A stretch of DNA of 7,031 nucleotides from Sphingomonadales bacterium. GTDB taxonomy: Bacteria > Pseudomonadota > Alphaproteobacteria > Sphingomonadales > Sphingomonadaceae. The stretch lies in contig JAAFIT010000127.1 in the NCBI GenBank assembly GCA_013298745.1, forward strand, positions 1-7,031, written 5' to 3'. Of this stretch, positions 1 through 6,403 are shown in pieces; the first letter of the stretch is position 1; each line of letters starts with the position of its first letter. Below the pieces are notes generated by a model. That model saw nothing but the letters and a program-made list of their open reading frames with translations, was not told the origin of the DNA and searched no databases. A program made the translations under genes and the position numbers.

Positions 1-59
1 CCGCAAGCGGTCAGCGCCAGCGCCGCCGTTGTGAGCAGTATCAGCGTTTTGACGACCAT
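1..59 (-). CDS. Putative lipoprotein, N-terminal fragment (runs off the left edge)
   Basis: Only the first 19 full codons are in the window; the gene continues past position 1. Translation from the ATG at 59 gives a classical lipoprotein signal peptide: a short n-region with Lys4, a hydrophobic stretch rich in Leu, Thr and Ala, and the lipobox Leu-Thr-Ala-Cys with the lipidated Cys at residue 19. A strong GGAGG Shine-Dalgarno lies about 8-9 bases upstream of the ATG. The gene follows the DUF3604 gene by only 37 bases on the same strand, so it is probably the fourth gene of the leftward operon. The mature protein is not visible, so no function can be given. The lipobox and ribosome binding site make a real gene start likely despite the short fragment. 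Confidence 0.72.
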   Translation of the reverse strand, partial: MVVKTLILLTTAALALTAC

Positions 60-96
60 GTACCGGCCTCCATCAGCTTGAAAGAAAGCGCTTTAT

Positions 97-2001
97 TCAG
101 GCAGGCACATACCAGATTGGGCTGGATACGGCGCGTTCCTGCAGCACCATATCCACTTCGGGCGTGATCTTCAGCTTGTTGCGCACCGCGTCATAGGCGG
201 TCCAGCGCGGCGTCGGGATCTCGATGGCGCGGATGTACCAGACGGCGCGCAGCTTGGGGTCGAAATCGGGGTCGGTCCAGGCCTTTGCCAGTTCGGGCGC
301 GCCGATGCTGTTGCGATAGGTCGCGGTTTTCAGATCGACAGTGTTGCCGACCGGTGGCAGGCGGCCATCGGCCCCGGCTTTGCGCGCGCCGCCCCAGGCA
401 ACATCATAGATGCGCTGTGCCGGCTTGCCATCGGCGCCAACCCACAGCTTGACGACCTGAACCCGGTCGAGATTGGCGCCAGCAGGGTCTTTCAGCGCCG
501 AGATCAGGAACGTCGGTGCCTTACCGCCTGGCGAAGCCTTCAGGTCACCGCCCATCGGCACGCCGCGCGCATAGCCGGCCTTGACCATGTCCGGCAGATC
601 GGCTGCTGCCAGCCCGAAGCCGCCGAACATCCGCAACACGATGCGCGGGCCCGACGATGCATAGGTCTCGCGCCGGTGCATGCCATCCCAGATTGCGGCG
701 CGCGTGTTGGCCGTCGCCCAGACGCCGGTGATGCCTTGCGCCATCATCGTCCAGTCCTTGCGGGTATAGGCGGCTTCCTTTTTGTACAGATTGTTCCAGC
801 GGTTGGTGTTGGATTGCTCGCTATCCGCGAATTTGCCGCCAAAGTTTCCTTCCTCATACGCCGCAAGGGCAGTGTGCGTGTCGGTTCCGGCGGCGGCGCC
901 AAAGCGGTGCGGATTGACGCCGATCTTGCCTTCGACAACCATGCCGTTGGCCAGTGCGTCCCGCCAATATTCGGTCGCTTTCGATTCCGGCCGGGTCGCA
1001 TTGCCGCCAAGATCGGCCGTGTCCCAGATGCCGAACTTGGCGAACTCGTCGCTTGGCGCGAGGCTCGGCACCACTTCGCTTGAACCCTTATACTGGTAAA
1101 GCTCGTAAAGCCGTTCGAAACGAGCCCGTAGTGCCGCGAGTTCGGGCGTCAAAGGTGCGCCATCGAGGCGTGTCATGGCGAACATCGCGCCGTTGGAAAG
1201 ATTGCCGTTGTGGGGGATCGCCAACACCTTGCCACCGGTCCTGGTTTCATACGCCGCCAGCCAGTTCCAGAGCGATTCCGGATCGGTCCCGGCGCGGCCA
1301 GGTGCGACTGACTCCTGGCTGGTCAGCGGCAGCGTGGCGCGGGTCTTGTCGGCATTGTCGCGGAAGATGACGTTGCGGTGCAGGTTGCGGCCATCCGGCG
1401 CTGCGCTCCATTCATAGGAAATGAACGCTGTGAAACTCCCCGGCGCGTTATATTTCTCCATCACATCGACGGTTTTTTCCCACGCTGAAACCAGATGGCG
1501 CGGATCGGCCAGTTCGCGCGGCGCGGTGCCATCGGTAACGGATTTGACCAGTTCGCGCTTGGCCTGCGTACCCGCTTCGCTGCCTTGCAACATCATGTCG
1601 TGCCAGCGTTTGGCCAAGGGGTTGGCCATCATCGCCGGATCGCCATCGCGAAGCGCGGCAATCGAACCGAGCGCATCCGAATGGTCGGTCACCGCCACCC
1701 AATCAAGCGCGCGGCCCAGCTTCATGCGGACGCCGGTGGATGATGTCACCTCGTCGCCGCGGGCAAAGCGCACGGCGTCTTCGGGGCCAAGCGTGGTCCC
1801 GGCAATGCCGGCATCAAGCGACAGACCGGTGTGAACATGTTCATCGCCCCAATAGACTTGCATCGGCACGGCGGTGGCGGCAACGTCGGCGTCCTTCGTG
1901 CCGGTGATTGACGCTGTGGCGGATGTCGCGCCAGGGTCCCGCTGGCAGCCAGCGAGCAGCACCAGTGGCAGGATGAGGGTGGTCGCGGAGCGTGTCATCA
2001 T
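97..2001 (-). CDS. DUF3604 domain lipoprotein with PHP-like metal-binding motifs
   Basis: A 634-residue protein recognised as DUF3604 (PF12228) by the Tyr-Trp-Gly-Asp-x-His-x-His-Thr block after the signal peptide and by overall length. Residues 11-19 form a lipoprotein signal ending in Leu-Ala-Gly-Cys, so the mature protein should be lipidated at Cys19 and face the periplasm. Motifs resembling PHP-type metal-dependent hydrolases appear in order: GDEHVHT at 52-58, TDHSD at 105-109, Tyr-Glu-Trp at 197-199, IPHNGN at 262-267 and GTDTHT at 372-377. These His, Asp and Glu residues could hold a metal centre, but no reaction is established for the family as far as I know. The start is the first of two tandem ATGs, one base after the TGA of the DUF1254 gene, with a weak GGTGA signal; the second ATG at 1998 is equally possible. 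The one-base gap indicates translational coupling. The family call is confident; the function is unknown. Confidence 0.93.
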   Translation of the reverse strand: MMTRSATTLILPLVLLAGCQRDPGATSATASITGTKDADVAATAVPMQVYWGDEHVHTGLSLDAGIAGTTLGPEDAVRFARGDEVTSSTGVRMKLGRALDWVAVTDHSDALGSIAALRDGDPAMMANPLAKRWHDMMLQGSEAGTQAKRELVKSVTDGTAPRELADPRHLVSAWEKTVDVMEKYNAPGSFTAFISYEWSAAPDGRNLHRNVIFRDNADKTRATLPLTSQESVAPGRAGTDPESLWNWLAAYETRTGGKVLAIPHNGNLSNGAMFAMTRLDGAPLTPELAALRARFERLYELYQYKGSSEVVPSLAPSDEFAKFGIWDTADLGGNATRPESKATEYWRDALANGMVVEGKIGVNPHRFGAAAGTDTHTALAAYEEGNFGGKFADSEQSNTNRWNNLYKKEAAYTRKDWTMMAQGITGVWATANTRAAIWDGMHRRETYASSGPRIVLRMFGGFGLAAADLPDMVKAGYARGVPMGGDLKASPGGKAPTFLISALKDPAGANLDRVQVVKLWVGADGKPAQRIYDVAWGGARKAGADGRLPPVGNTVDLKTATYRNSIGAPELAKAWTDPDFDPKLRAVWYIRAIEIPTPRWTAYDAVRNKLKITPEVDMVLQERAVSSPIWYVPA

Positions 2002-2002
2002 G

Positions 2003-3007
2003 TCATTTCACCACTTCGAGTGCGGGCACCGTCCAACTGCCGTCGATCACCTTCTGGTCAGGTCGGTAAAGCCGGACGACATAGTTCCAGTTTGGCATGA
2101 TCCTGAGGTAGTTGGCGGCGGCCGCATCACCACCAAAATGCATCGTTGCACTACCATCCTTGTTGCGCTTCGCCGTGACACTGTTGACCGAGGCGAATTT
2201 CTCGGGAGCTTCGTAATAGCCCTTTTCGTTATAGATGGTTACCGACCAGAACGCCTGCACCGGCACGTCCTTCAAGGTCAGCGTATAGGCTTGTTTGCCA
2301 TCGGCATTGGGCGGGAAGCGATTGACATAGACAGCGGCTTCCGGCGGATTGCCGCCCCAGCCGGCGGCGGTGCCGATCAGGTGGCGCACCTTGTCCACCT
2401 CCTCGGCCTTGCCGAAACGCCCGGTGGCCGCCGGGTTAAAAGGTGACAGCGCCATCAGCTTCTGGCGGAGCGAAACCAGTTGGTCCTTGTCCCATTCGGG
2501 CGCCTCAAAGCGTCCGGGATCGGCCTGGCTGACCACCAACTCGTCCTGCAGGGCGTGCGCCTTGGCAATATCGGCCGGGCTGTCGGGATCGATGAAGGTC
2601 CGGAACGCCAGAACGACATAACGCGATCCGACATTTTCCTTCGTCAGCGTCACGGTCGTCGGCCCATAGACGATCATCGGGTTATGGTGCTGCTCGTTGA
2701 TGACCAGCAGCGACTGAAAACGCCCGCCGGGTGCGGGCAGCGTTACCGTCAGCGGGGTCGTCAGGTCGAACAGCCCGGATGAATAAATTGTATCGCGGTT
2801 GAGGCGGACAACCTCCTGCTGATCGGCCGGGCGCGGCTGGCGTTCATGGCACAGCTTGGCAAAACAGCCCGCTGCCGCCCGCGCCGCAAAATAATGATGG
2901 CTTTCCGCTGTCGTGAAATTATCGACCGTCACCGGTTCCGCCGCCGCAGCAGCCGTCGCGAGCAGCCCTGCCAAAACCAGTGTCGATAGCGTTTTTGCCG
3001 TCGTCAT
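2003..3007 (-). CDS. Secreted DUF1254/DUF1214 domain protein
   Basis: A 334-residue protein with an N-terminal signal peptide (hydrophobic core 8-18, alanine run, likely cleavage near residue 23 before Glu-Pro), so periplasmic. The N-terminal half carries the DUF1254 (PF06863) hallmark Asn-Arg-Asp-Thr-Ile-Tyr-Ser at 70-76. The C-terminal half carries DUF1214 (PF06742) features: DVPVQAFWSVTIYN at 247-260, the following Gly-Tyr-Tyr, and Tyr-Arg-Pro at 314-316. Both domains are usually found together; this is a compact version compared with the 450-500 residue members. Cys48 and Cys53 are close enough to form a disulfide. Upstream in-frame starts at 3022 (TTG) and 3013 (ATG) are possible, but GAGGGGG at 3014-3020 sits six bases before the ATG at 3007 and touches the other two. 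The gene starts 11 bases after the beta-barrel gene and ends one base before the DUF3604 gene. The biochemical role of these domains is not established. Confidence 0.93.
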   Translation of the reverse strand: MTTAKTLSTLVLAGLLATAAAAAEPVTVDNFTTAESHHYFAARAAAGCFAKLCHERQPRPADQQEVVRLNRDTIYSSGLFDLTTPLTVTLPAPGGRFQSLLVINEQHHNPMIVYGPTTVTLTKENVGSRYVVLAFRTFIDPDSPADIAKAHALQDELVVSQADPGRFEAPEWDKDQLVSLRQKLMALSPFNPAATGRFGKAEEVDKVRHLIGTAAGWGGNPPEAAVYVNRFPPNADGKQAYTLTLKDVPVQAFWSVTIYNEKGYYEAPEKFASVNSVTAKRNKDGSATMHFGGDAAAANYLRIMPNWNYVVRLYRPDQKVIDGSWTVPALEVVK

Positions 3008-3013
3008 GATCAT

Positions 3014-3020
3014 CCCCCTC
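3014..3020 (-). promoter_or_regulatory. Ribosome binding site of the DUF1254 gene, overlapping the upstream stop codon
   Basis: GAGGGGG on the minus strand lies six bases before the ATG at 3007 and shares two bases with the TGA stop (3021-3019) of the preceding beta-barrel gene. Its position rules in favour of the ATG at 3007 over the upstream TTG at 3022 and ATG at 3013, which would overlap or abut it. Ribosomes ending the upstream gene would cover this site, so the two genes are probably translationally coupled. Confidence 0.75.
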
Positions 3021-3984
3021 AAAAACCCAGTGCCGCGCCAATCTGCACCACGTCGCCCGACATCCGCCGGCGCGCTTCGAACTCATGGGTGTATTTTGCC
3101 TTTAAGGTCAGGCTCGTGCCGTTGCTGAACTTGGTCTGCCAACTGGCCAGCGGCCCGATGCCGAAAACCCGCGCCTTCAGGCTTTGCGCGCCAAGGGCCG
3201 CGCGCAATTGCGCGGCGCCTTTGCCCGAATCCTCGCCAAGCTGGGCATAGGCATAGCCAGCCAGGCCGAACGCCAGGCCGCTGGGCAGGCGTTGCAGCGC
3301 CGCGGCCTCCAGATGCCATTCGGGCGCGGTCTGGTAATCCGTGGCATTGTTGCGCGCCGAAAATGACACGCCCGTCGCCACCGAAAGCTCGCGCCCGGTC
3401 TTGGGCGACAGAAAAGTATAGGCAATCACTGGCGTAAAGCCGAAGCGGTTCTTACCAAAGCTCAAGGCCTGCAAGTCGAGCGTCGCGACGTTGATCCGCG
3501 CCGGCTCGAAGAACCCCAGCGGCAGGAAATAGCTGGTCTGCAGGCTGAAATGGTTCATGCCCTCGTCCCAACCAAGGCCGGTGGTGATCGTCGTATCGCC
3601 CAATCCGGTCTGGCTGTCCTTCACCCGCCGATTGCTGCCGAGCACTATGCTATCAAAAGTCAGGCTGCCGGTGACGACAGGCTGGGTGACCGACACCATC
3701 AACCGGCCGCCGAGGATTTTCTCGCGAAAGCTCCGCGTCATGGAAAGCTTCGTGACCAACGCCTCGGTGCTGGCATTGGCGAGCACCACGCCGCCGATCG
3801 ACAGGAGATCGACACTGGCATTGAGATAGACGAAATCGGTCGAGACATAGGTGCCCGGCGGCGGCACGATCCCCGAAAGTGCATCGCGCGAACCCAGCAG
3901 ATAATGCCCTGTCCCGCCTTCGGTCGCCAGCGCAGGGGTTGCAGCCACCACAAGCAGCACCGCCGCACTTAGTCGAACCCGCAT
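3019..3984 (-). CDS. Outer-membrane beta-barrel protein, SphA / Phenol_MetA_deg family
   Basis: A 321-residue exported protein. It has a cleavable signal peptide (about residues 1-20, ending Ala-Leu-Ala before Thr-Glu-Gly-Gly). An N-terminal block GHYLLGSRDALSGIVPPPGT follows at 27-46, then repeated amphipathic strands, Gly-Leu-Gly-Asp at 127-130, and a C-terminal strand ending in Phe321, the usual signal for outer-membrane barrel assembly. The Pro-Pro-Gly-Thr-Tyr block and the closing Tyr-Thr-His-Glu-Phe-Glu-Ala-x-x-Arg-x-x-Gly-Asp pattern match PF13557, the family annotated as MetA-pathway or SphA-like. Members are thought to help hydrophobic or aromatic compounds cross the outer membrane; the substrate here is unknown. 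The frame is open up to 4089, but the ATG at 3984 is chosen because it begins the signal peptide and follows a purine-rich AGAGGGGGG signal. It is the first gene of the leftward operon and diverges from the Crp-like regulator. Confidence 0.88.
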   Translation of the reverse strand: MRVRLSAAVLLVVAATPALATEGGTGHYLLGSRDALSGIVPPPGTYVSTDFVYLNASVDLLSIGGVVLANASTEALVTKLSMTRSFREKILGGRLMVSVTQPVVTGSLTFDSIVLGSNRRVKDSQTGLGDTTITTGLGWDEGMNHFSLQTSYFLPLGFFEPARINVATLDLQALSFGKNRFGFTPVIAYTFLSPKTGRELSVATGVSFSARNNATDYQTAPEWHLEAAALQRLPSGLAFGLAGYAYAQLGEDSGKGAAQLRAALGAQSLKARVFGIGPLASWQTKFSNGTSLTLKAKYTHEFEARRRMSGDVVQIGAALGF

Positions 3985-4009
3985 CCTACCCCCCTCTTGG
4001 CCTGCACAA

Positions 4010-4038
4010 TTGACCGATTTCGTGCGATCTACCATGGT
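4010..4038 (+). promoter_or_regulatory. Candidate promoter of the Crp-like regulator
   Basis: TTGACC at 4010-4015 (five of six matches to the sigma-70 -35 box) is followed after exactly 17 bases by CATGGT at 4033-4038, a weak -10 box that keeps the conserved A and final T. Transcription would begin near 4045, leaving a leader of about 25 bases with the Shine-Dalgarno. The -35 box overlaps the left CAATTG palindrome, which would allow autoregulation. The -10 match is poor, so this is a candidate only. Confidence 0.35.
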
Positions 4039-4059
4039 CTTTTCGCAGCAATTGTTTTC

Positions 4060-4064
4060 AGGAG
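4060..4064 (+). promoter_or_regulatory. Ribosome binding site that fixes the start of the Crp-like regulator
   Basis: AGGAG lies five bases before the ATG at 4070. The frame is open back to a TTG at 4010, but only the ATG at 4070 has a proper ribosome binding site. The longer version would also place the candidate promoter inside the coding region. Confidence 0.7.
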
Positions 4065-4069
4065 TGCAA

Positions 4070-4807
4070 ATGCACCCGATGGCGGACACGAAATCATCCA
4101 GCGCCGGGCTTGATACGGACTCGCTGAAACAGCGGATTCTGGCGCGCGGATGGTTGGATGGCGCTGCCCCCGAAGCGGCAAACCAGCTGCTCGAGCTGTG
4201 CGTTTGGCGGCACTTTTCACCCGGCCAGAGCGTCTTCCGAATTGAGAGCGAATCAGCCGATCTCTATGTCGTTGCCGAAGGCCAGGTAGCGGTAACCCAG
4301 CATTTTCACGGCCATCTCGACGCTGCCAACATCCACCTCTACCGTGCCGGCGAATGGTTCGGCTACACCCCGATTATCCGGGGGGCGCCGCGCCGCATCC
4401 AGACAATGGCGCGCACTGATTGCGTGCTCGCGGTCATTCCCGAGGTGCGTCTGCGGTCATTCCTCGCCGATCATCCCGAGCATTGGCAACTGATGGCGTT
4501 GATCGCCGATTCTCAAGGCATCATGAACGGGCTTGCGGCGCTCGATCTCAGCCGTCGTTCGCCGCTTGAAAGGCTTTGTGGTGCCCTTCTGCGAATGGCT
4601 GGATGCCGCCAGATCGACGGTCCCGACGGCCCGCCCTTCGACGTCACTGCAAGTCAGACCGAACTCGCCGAGGCGTCCAACCTGTCACGTAACGCTACGG
4701 CACTGCTGCTGCGGCAGATGGAGAAAGAGGGCCTGGTGGCGCTGCACTATCGACGGCTCACCCTGTTGCGACCGGATCGTCTTCGCACCACCCTGGATAT
4801 GACCTGA
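4070..4807 (+). CDS. Crp/Fnr family transcriptional regulator
   Basis: A 245-residue cytoplasmic regulator. Residues about 35-135 form a cyclic-nucleotide-binding-like beta-roll (Leu-Tyr-Val-Val-Ala-Glu-Gly-Gln-Val-Ala-Val at 65-75, GEWFGYTPIIRGAPRRIQ at 94-111). A dimerisation helix follows (about 130-185), then a Crp-type winged helix (about 192-235) with Ser-Gln-Thr-Glu-Leu-Ala-x-x-x-Asn-Leu-Ser-Arg as the recognition region. No cysteine cluster like that of FNR is seen near the N-terminus. Aligned by eye to the CRP phosphate-binding cassette, the ribose-binding Glu is Tyr99 and the phosphate-binding Ser is Ile110, while the Arg is kept (Arg109), so cAMP is an unlikely ligand. The gene is divergent from the envelope operon with 85 bases between, which suggests it controls that operon and possibly itself. 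It converges on the hydrolase gene. Confidence 0.92.
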   Translation: MHPMADTKSSSAGLDTDSLKQRILARGWLDGAAPEAANQLLELCVWRHFSPGQSVFRIESESADLYVVAEGQVAVTQHFHGHLDAANIHLYRAGEWFGYTPIIRGAPRRIQTMARTDCVLAVIPEVRLRSFLADHPEHWQLMALIADSQGIMNGLAALDLSRRSPLERLCGALLRMAGCRQIDGPDGPPFDVTASQTELAEASNLSRNATALLLRQMEKEGLVALHYRRLTLLRPDRLRTTLDMT

Positions 4808-4811
4808 TTGA

Positions 4812-4864
4812 AGGGTGGTGTCGCTGACACGGCAGCGTCGGTAGATCGGTAAGACACACACCCT
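4812..4864. terminator. Possible bidirectional terminator at the convergent junction
   Basis: Between the regulator stop (4807) and the hydrolase stop (4863) lies an imperfect inverted repeat: AGGGTGGTGTC at 4812-4822 and GACACACACCCT at 4853-4864, one base out of register, with 30 bases between. The left arm can instead form a local hairpin, GTGTC-GCT-GACAC (4818-4830). No clear run of T follows on either strand, so factor-independent termination is uncertain. Its location between converging genes is the main support. Confidence 0.35.
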
Positions 4865-5855
4865 ATTTCGACGACATACCGAAGCGCTGTTCAAGCCAGT
4901 CGAACGTCACGGCGACCGCCCGCTGCGATGCGATTGTCGTCGCGGCATGATCAGCGCCGACCCAGCCATGGCCAACGCCATCGATCAGCACGACTTCAAC
5001 CGGCACACCAGCTTTGCGCATGCGCGCCGCCATCGCCTGTGTCTGGCTATCTGGCACCAGCGTGTCGGCGGTGCCGTGGAGCAACAAGCTGGGCGGATCG
5101 CCGGCATCGACATGGTTGATCGGGCTGGCGGCGGCAAGATCGGTCAGGCAACCGCTGGCGGTGCAGTTGAAGAACGCCAGGCCGCCTTCGCTTTCCGCGC
5201 GTTCCTGTGCGGTCGGCGCAGGCGCTCCGGCCGCCGGTTGTGCCGCCTTTGCACCCTTCAGCATCGCGGCAATGTCATAGGGTCCATACCATCCAACAAA
5301 CGCCTGAACGCAGGGGTCTTGCGGCGTTTCACCGCAAGACAGCGCCGCCAGCGCCGCAAGATGCGCGCCGGCCGACCCGCCCCAAACCGCGATGCGACCG
5401 GCATCGATGCCATAGCGCGCCGCGTTGGCCGACAAAAAGCCGATGGCCGCCTTCACATCATCGGCAGCACCGGGGAAGGGCGCTTCACCGCTCAACCGAT
5501 ACTCGACCGCCGCGACCGCAAATCCGCGCCGGGCAAGCTCGGCGAGAACGCCCGGAAAATCGGCATAATTGGCGGTGGCGCGCTTGCTGCCGATCGTCCA
5601 GCCACCGCCATGAACGAATACCACCAGCGGCCGCGCTGCCTTGCCGGCCGGAGTGTAGAGGTCGAGCCGCAGCGGCCGAAACCCCGGCAGGGTGCGATAA
5701 GCGATATCGGTGGTGACGGTCACATCGCCAATCTTGACGCGAGCTGGTGGCAGGCGGTCGTCCGTCACCGTGGTTGGCGAAACCGGGATCGCCGCCAAAG
5801 CTGGCCACGCCAGGGCAAACAGCGCAGTCGCCAGGAGTCCGCTCAGTCTCTTCAT
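4863..5855 (-). CDS. Secreted alpha/beta-hydrolase (esterase/lipase-like, HGGG type)
   Basis: A 330-residue hydrolase with a signal peptide (residues 1-21 or 22, Ala-Leu-Ala region), so probably periplasmic. The fold is shown by Val-His-Gly-Gly-Gly-Trp at 81-86 (oxyanion hole), the nucleophile elbow Gly-Gly-Ser-Ala-Gly with Ser161, the acid Asp264 in His-Gly-Thr-Ala-Asp, and His296 in Gly-Val-Gly-His-Gly-Trp. The triad is complete and the length is normal for BD-FAE/HSL-like carboxylesterases. Four cysteines (174, 182, 231, 236) could pair as disulfides, fitting an exported enzyme. The substrate ester is not predictable; the pattern fits small acyl or feruloyl-type esters, and a peptidase is less likely. 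The ATG at 5855 is chosen over longer forms because it begins the signal peptide and follows AGAGGAAG at seven bases. Its ATGA overlaps the stop of the upstream regulator gene, so the pair is co-translated. Confidence 0.92.
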   Translation of the reverse strand: MKRLSGLLATALFALAWPALAAIPVSPTTVTDDRLPPARVKIGDVTVTTDIAYRTLPGFRPLRLDLYTPAGKAARPLVVFVHGGGWTIGSKRATANYADFPGVLAELARRGFAVAAVEYRLSGEAPFPGAADDVKAAIGFLSANAARYGIDAGRIAVWGGSAGAHLAALAALSCGETPQDPCVQAFVGWYGPYDIAAMLKGAKAAQPAAGAPAPTAQERAESEGGLAFFNCTASGCLTDLAAASPINHVDAGDPPSLLLHGTADTLVPDSQTQAMAARMRKAGVPVEVVLIDGVGHGWVGADHAATTIASQRAVAVTFDWLEQRFGMSSK

Positions 5856-6403
5856 GGTTGCACTTCCTCTGGCCGGCGCGATTCCGATGGTTTGGCCGTC
5901 TCGATTGTCAGCACGCCGGCGCGCAGCAGGGAATCGCAAAGCCGCGCCAGTTCGCCGACGATCGCCCGCGTCGCATCCTGTGCAAATGCTTGTGACAACA
6001 AGGCGCGACTTGCGGTCAACCCTTGCCCGGGCCAGTCAATGACCCGTCCTTCGGCGATCAATTCGACAATGATACGGCGAACATTCTCGCGGGGGATGCC
6101 AGTGGCGGCGGCGACGGCGCGGCGTGAGATATGGCCGACCATCGTGTCATCGAGCGGCGCCGATCCGCGCAAATCCGGCGCGATGTCGCCCTGACGCATG
6201 AAGCGCTGGATCGTGCTGGTGCTGATGGTCAAATAGACCAGCAGCTTTGCCGGCGACATGCCAAGGCCGGACAGCAACCCGTGCTGGACGAGCAGGCTGT
6301 TGCTGCTCAGATAAGCGGCAAGCCGCAGTTCGCTTTGTAGCCCGGCCTCGTCGACCGATATCCGTGGCCCGCCATCCGCGCTGTCTTGTGGGATGGTTGG
6401 CAT
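5852..6403 (-). CDS. Putative winged-helix DNA-binding regulator
   Basis: A 183-residue cytoplasmic protein with no signal peptide. Residues about 20-75 are predicted mainly helical, with a Ser-Thr-rich segment at 60-65. Residues about 91-133 read as a helix-turn-helix with wing: Ile-Ser-Arg-Arg-Ala-Val-Ala-Ala-Ala-Thr-Gly-Ile-Pro, a recognition helix with Asn-Val-Arg-Arg, then Glu-Gly-Arg-Val and a glycine-containing wing. The C-terminal helix (about 136-163) may dimerise. I cannot place it in a named family; MarR/GntR-like wHTH is the nearest impression. Its stop overlaps the hydrolase ATG by four bases, suggesting a local regulator of that enzyme and perhaps of the divergent amidohydrolase. 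The start ATG at 6403 follows GAGGA by ten bases. A GTG one codon upstream (6406) is equally plausible with seven. The frame continues to 6658, but that extension lacks regulator-like sequence and overlaps the amidohydrolase start. Confidence 0.8.
   Translation of the reverse strand: MPTIPQDSADGGPRISVDEAGLQSELRLAAYLSSNSLLVQHGLLSGLGMSPAKLLVYLTISTSTIQRFMRQGDIAPDLRGSAPLDDTMVGHISRRAVAAATGIPRENVRRIIVELIAEGRVIDWPGQGLTASRALLSQAFAQDATRAIVGELARLCDSLLRAGVLTIETAKPSESRRPEEVQP

Larger units (their letters stand above)
3985..4069. promoter_or_regulatory. Divergent control region between the envelope operon and the Crp-like regulator
   Basis: These 85 bases must hold the promoters for both directions. Two copies of the palindrome CAATTG occur at 4007-4012 and 4049-4054, 42 bases apart (about four helical turns). 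The palindrome ACCATGGT lies between them at 4031-4038. On the minus side a purine-rich Shine-Dalgarno for the beta-barrel gene occupies 3989-3997. I could not assign a convincing leftward -35/-10 pair. No canonical CRP (TGTGA-N6-TCACA) or FNR (TTGAT-N4-ATCAA) site is present. Confidence 0.6.

Noticed and set aside
1874..2446. A 190-codon plus-strand open frame across the DUF3604/DUF1254 junction.
   Set aside because: It is antisense to two well-supported coding genes and has no family resemblance or start signal.
4004..4025. GCAC...GTGC as a CRP/FNR-type operator in the divergent region.
   Set aside because: The arms are only four bases with 14 between and match neither the CRP nor the FNR consensus.
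4010..4069. A TTG start adding 20 residues to the Crp-like regulator.
   Set aside because: There is no ribosome binding site before the TTG, whereas AGGAG precedes the ATG at 4070 by five bases.
3985..4089. A 35-residue N-terminal extension of the beta-barrel protein.
   Set aside because: It would bury the signal peptide behind a cysteine-rich polar leader and overlap the opposing regulator gene. The ATG at 3984 has a good ribosome binding site.
4947..6194. A 415-codon open frame on the plus strand opposite the hydrolase and wHTH genes.
   Set aside because: It is rich in Arg, Ala and Gly without recognisable domains, has no good ribosome binding site, and lies antisense to two genes with clear motifs. 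Long antisense frames are common in GC-rich DNA.
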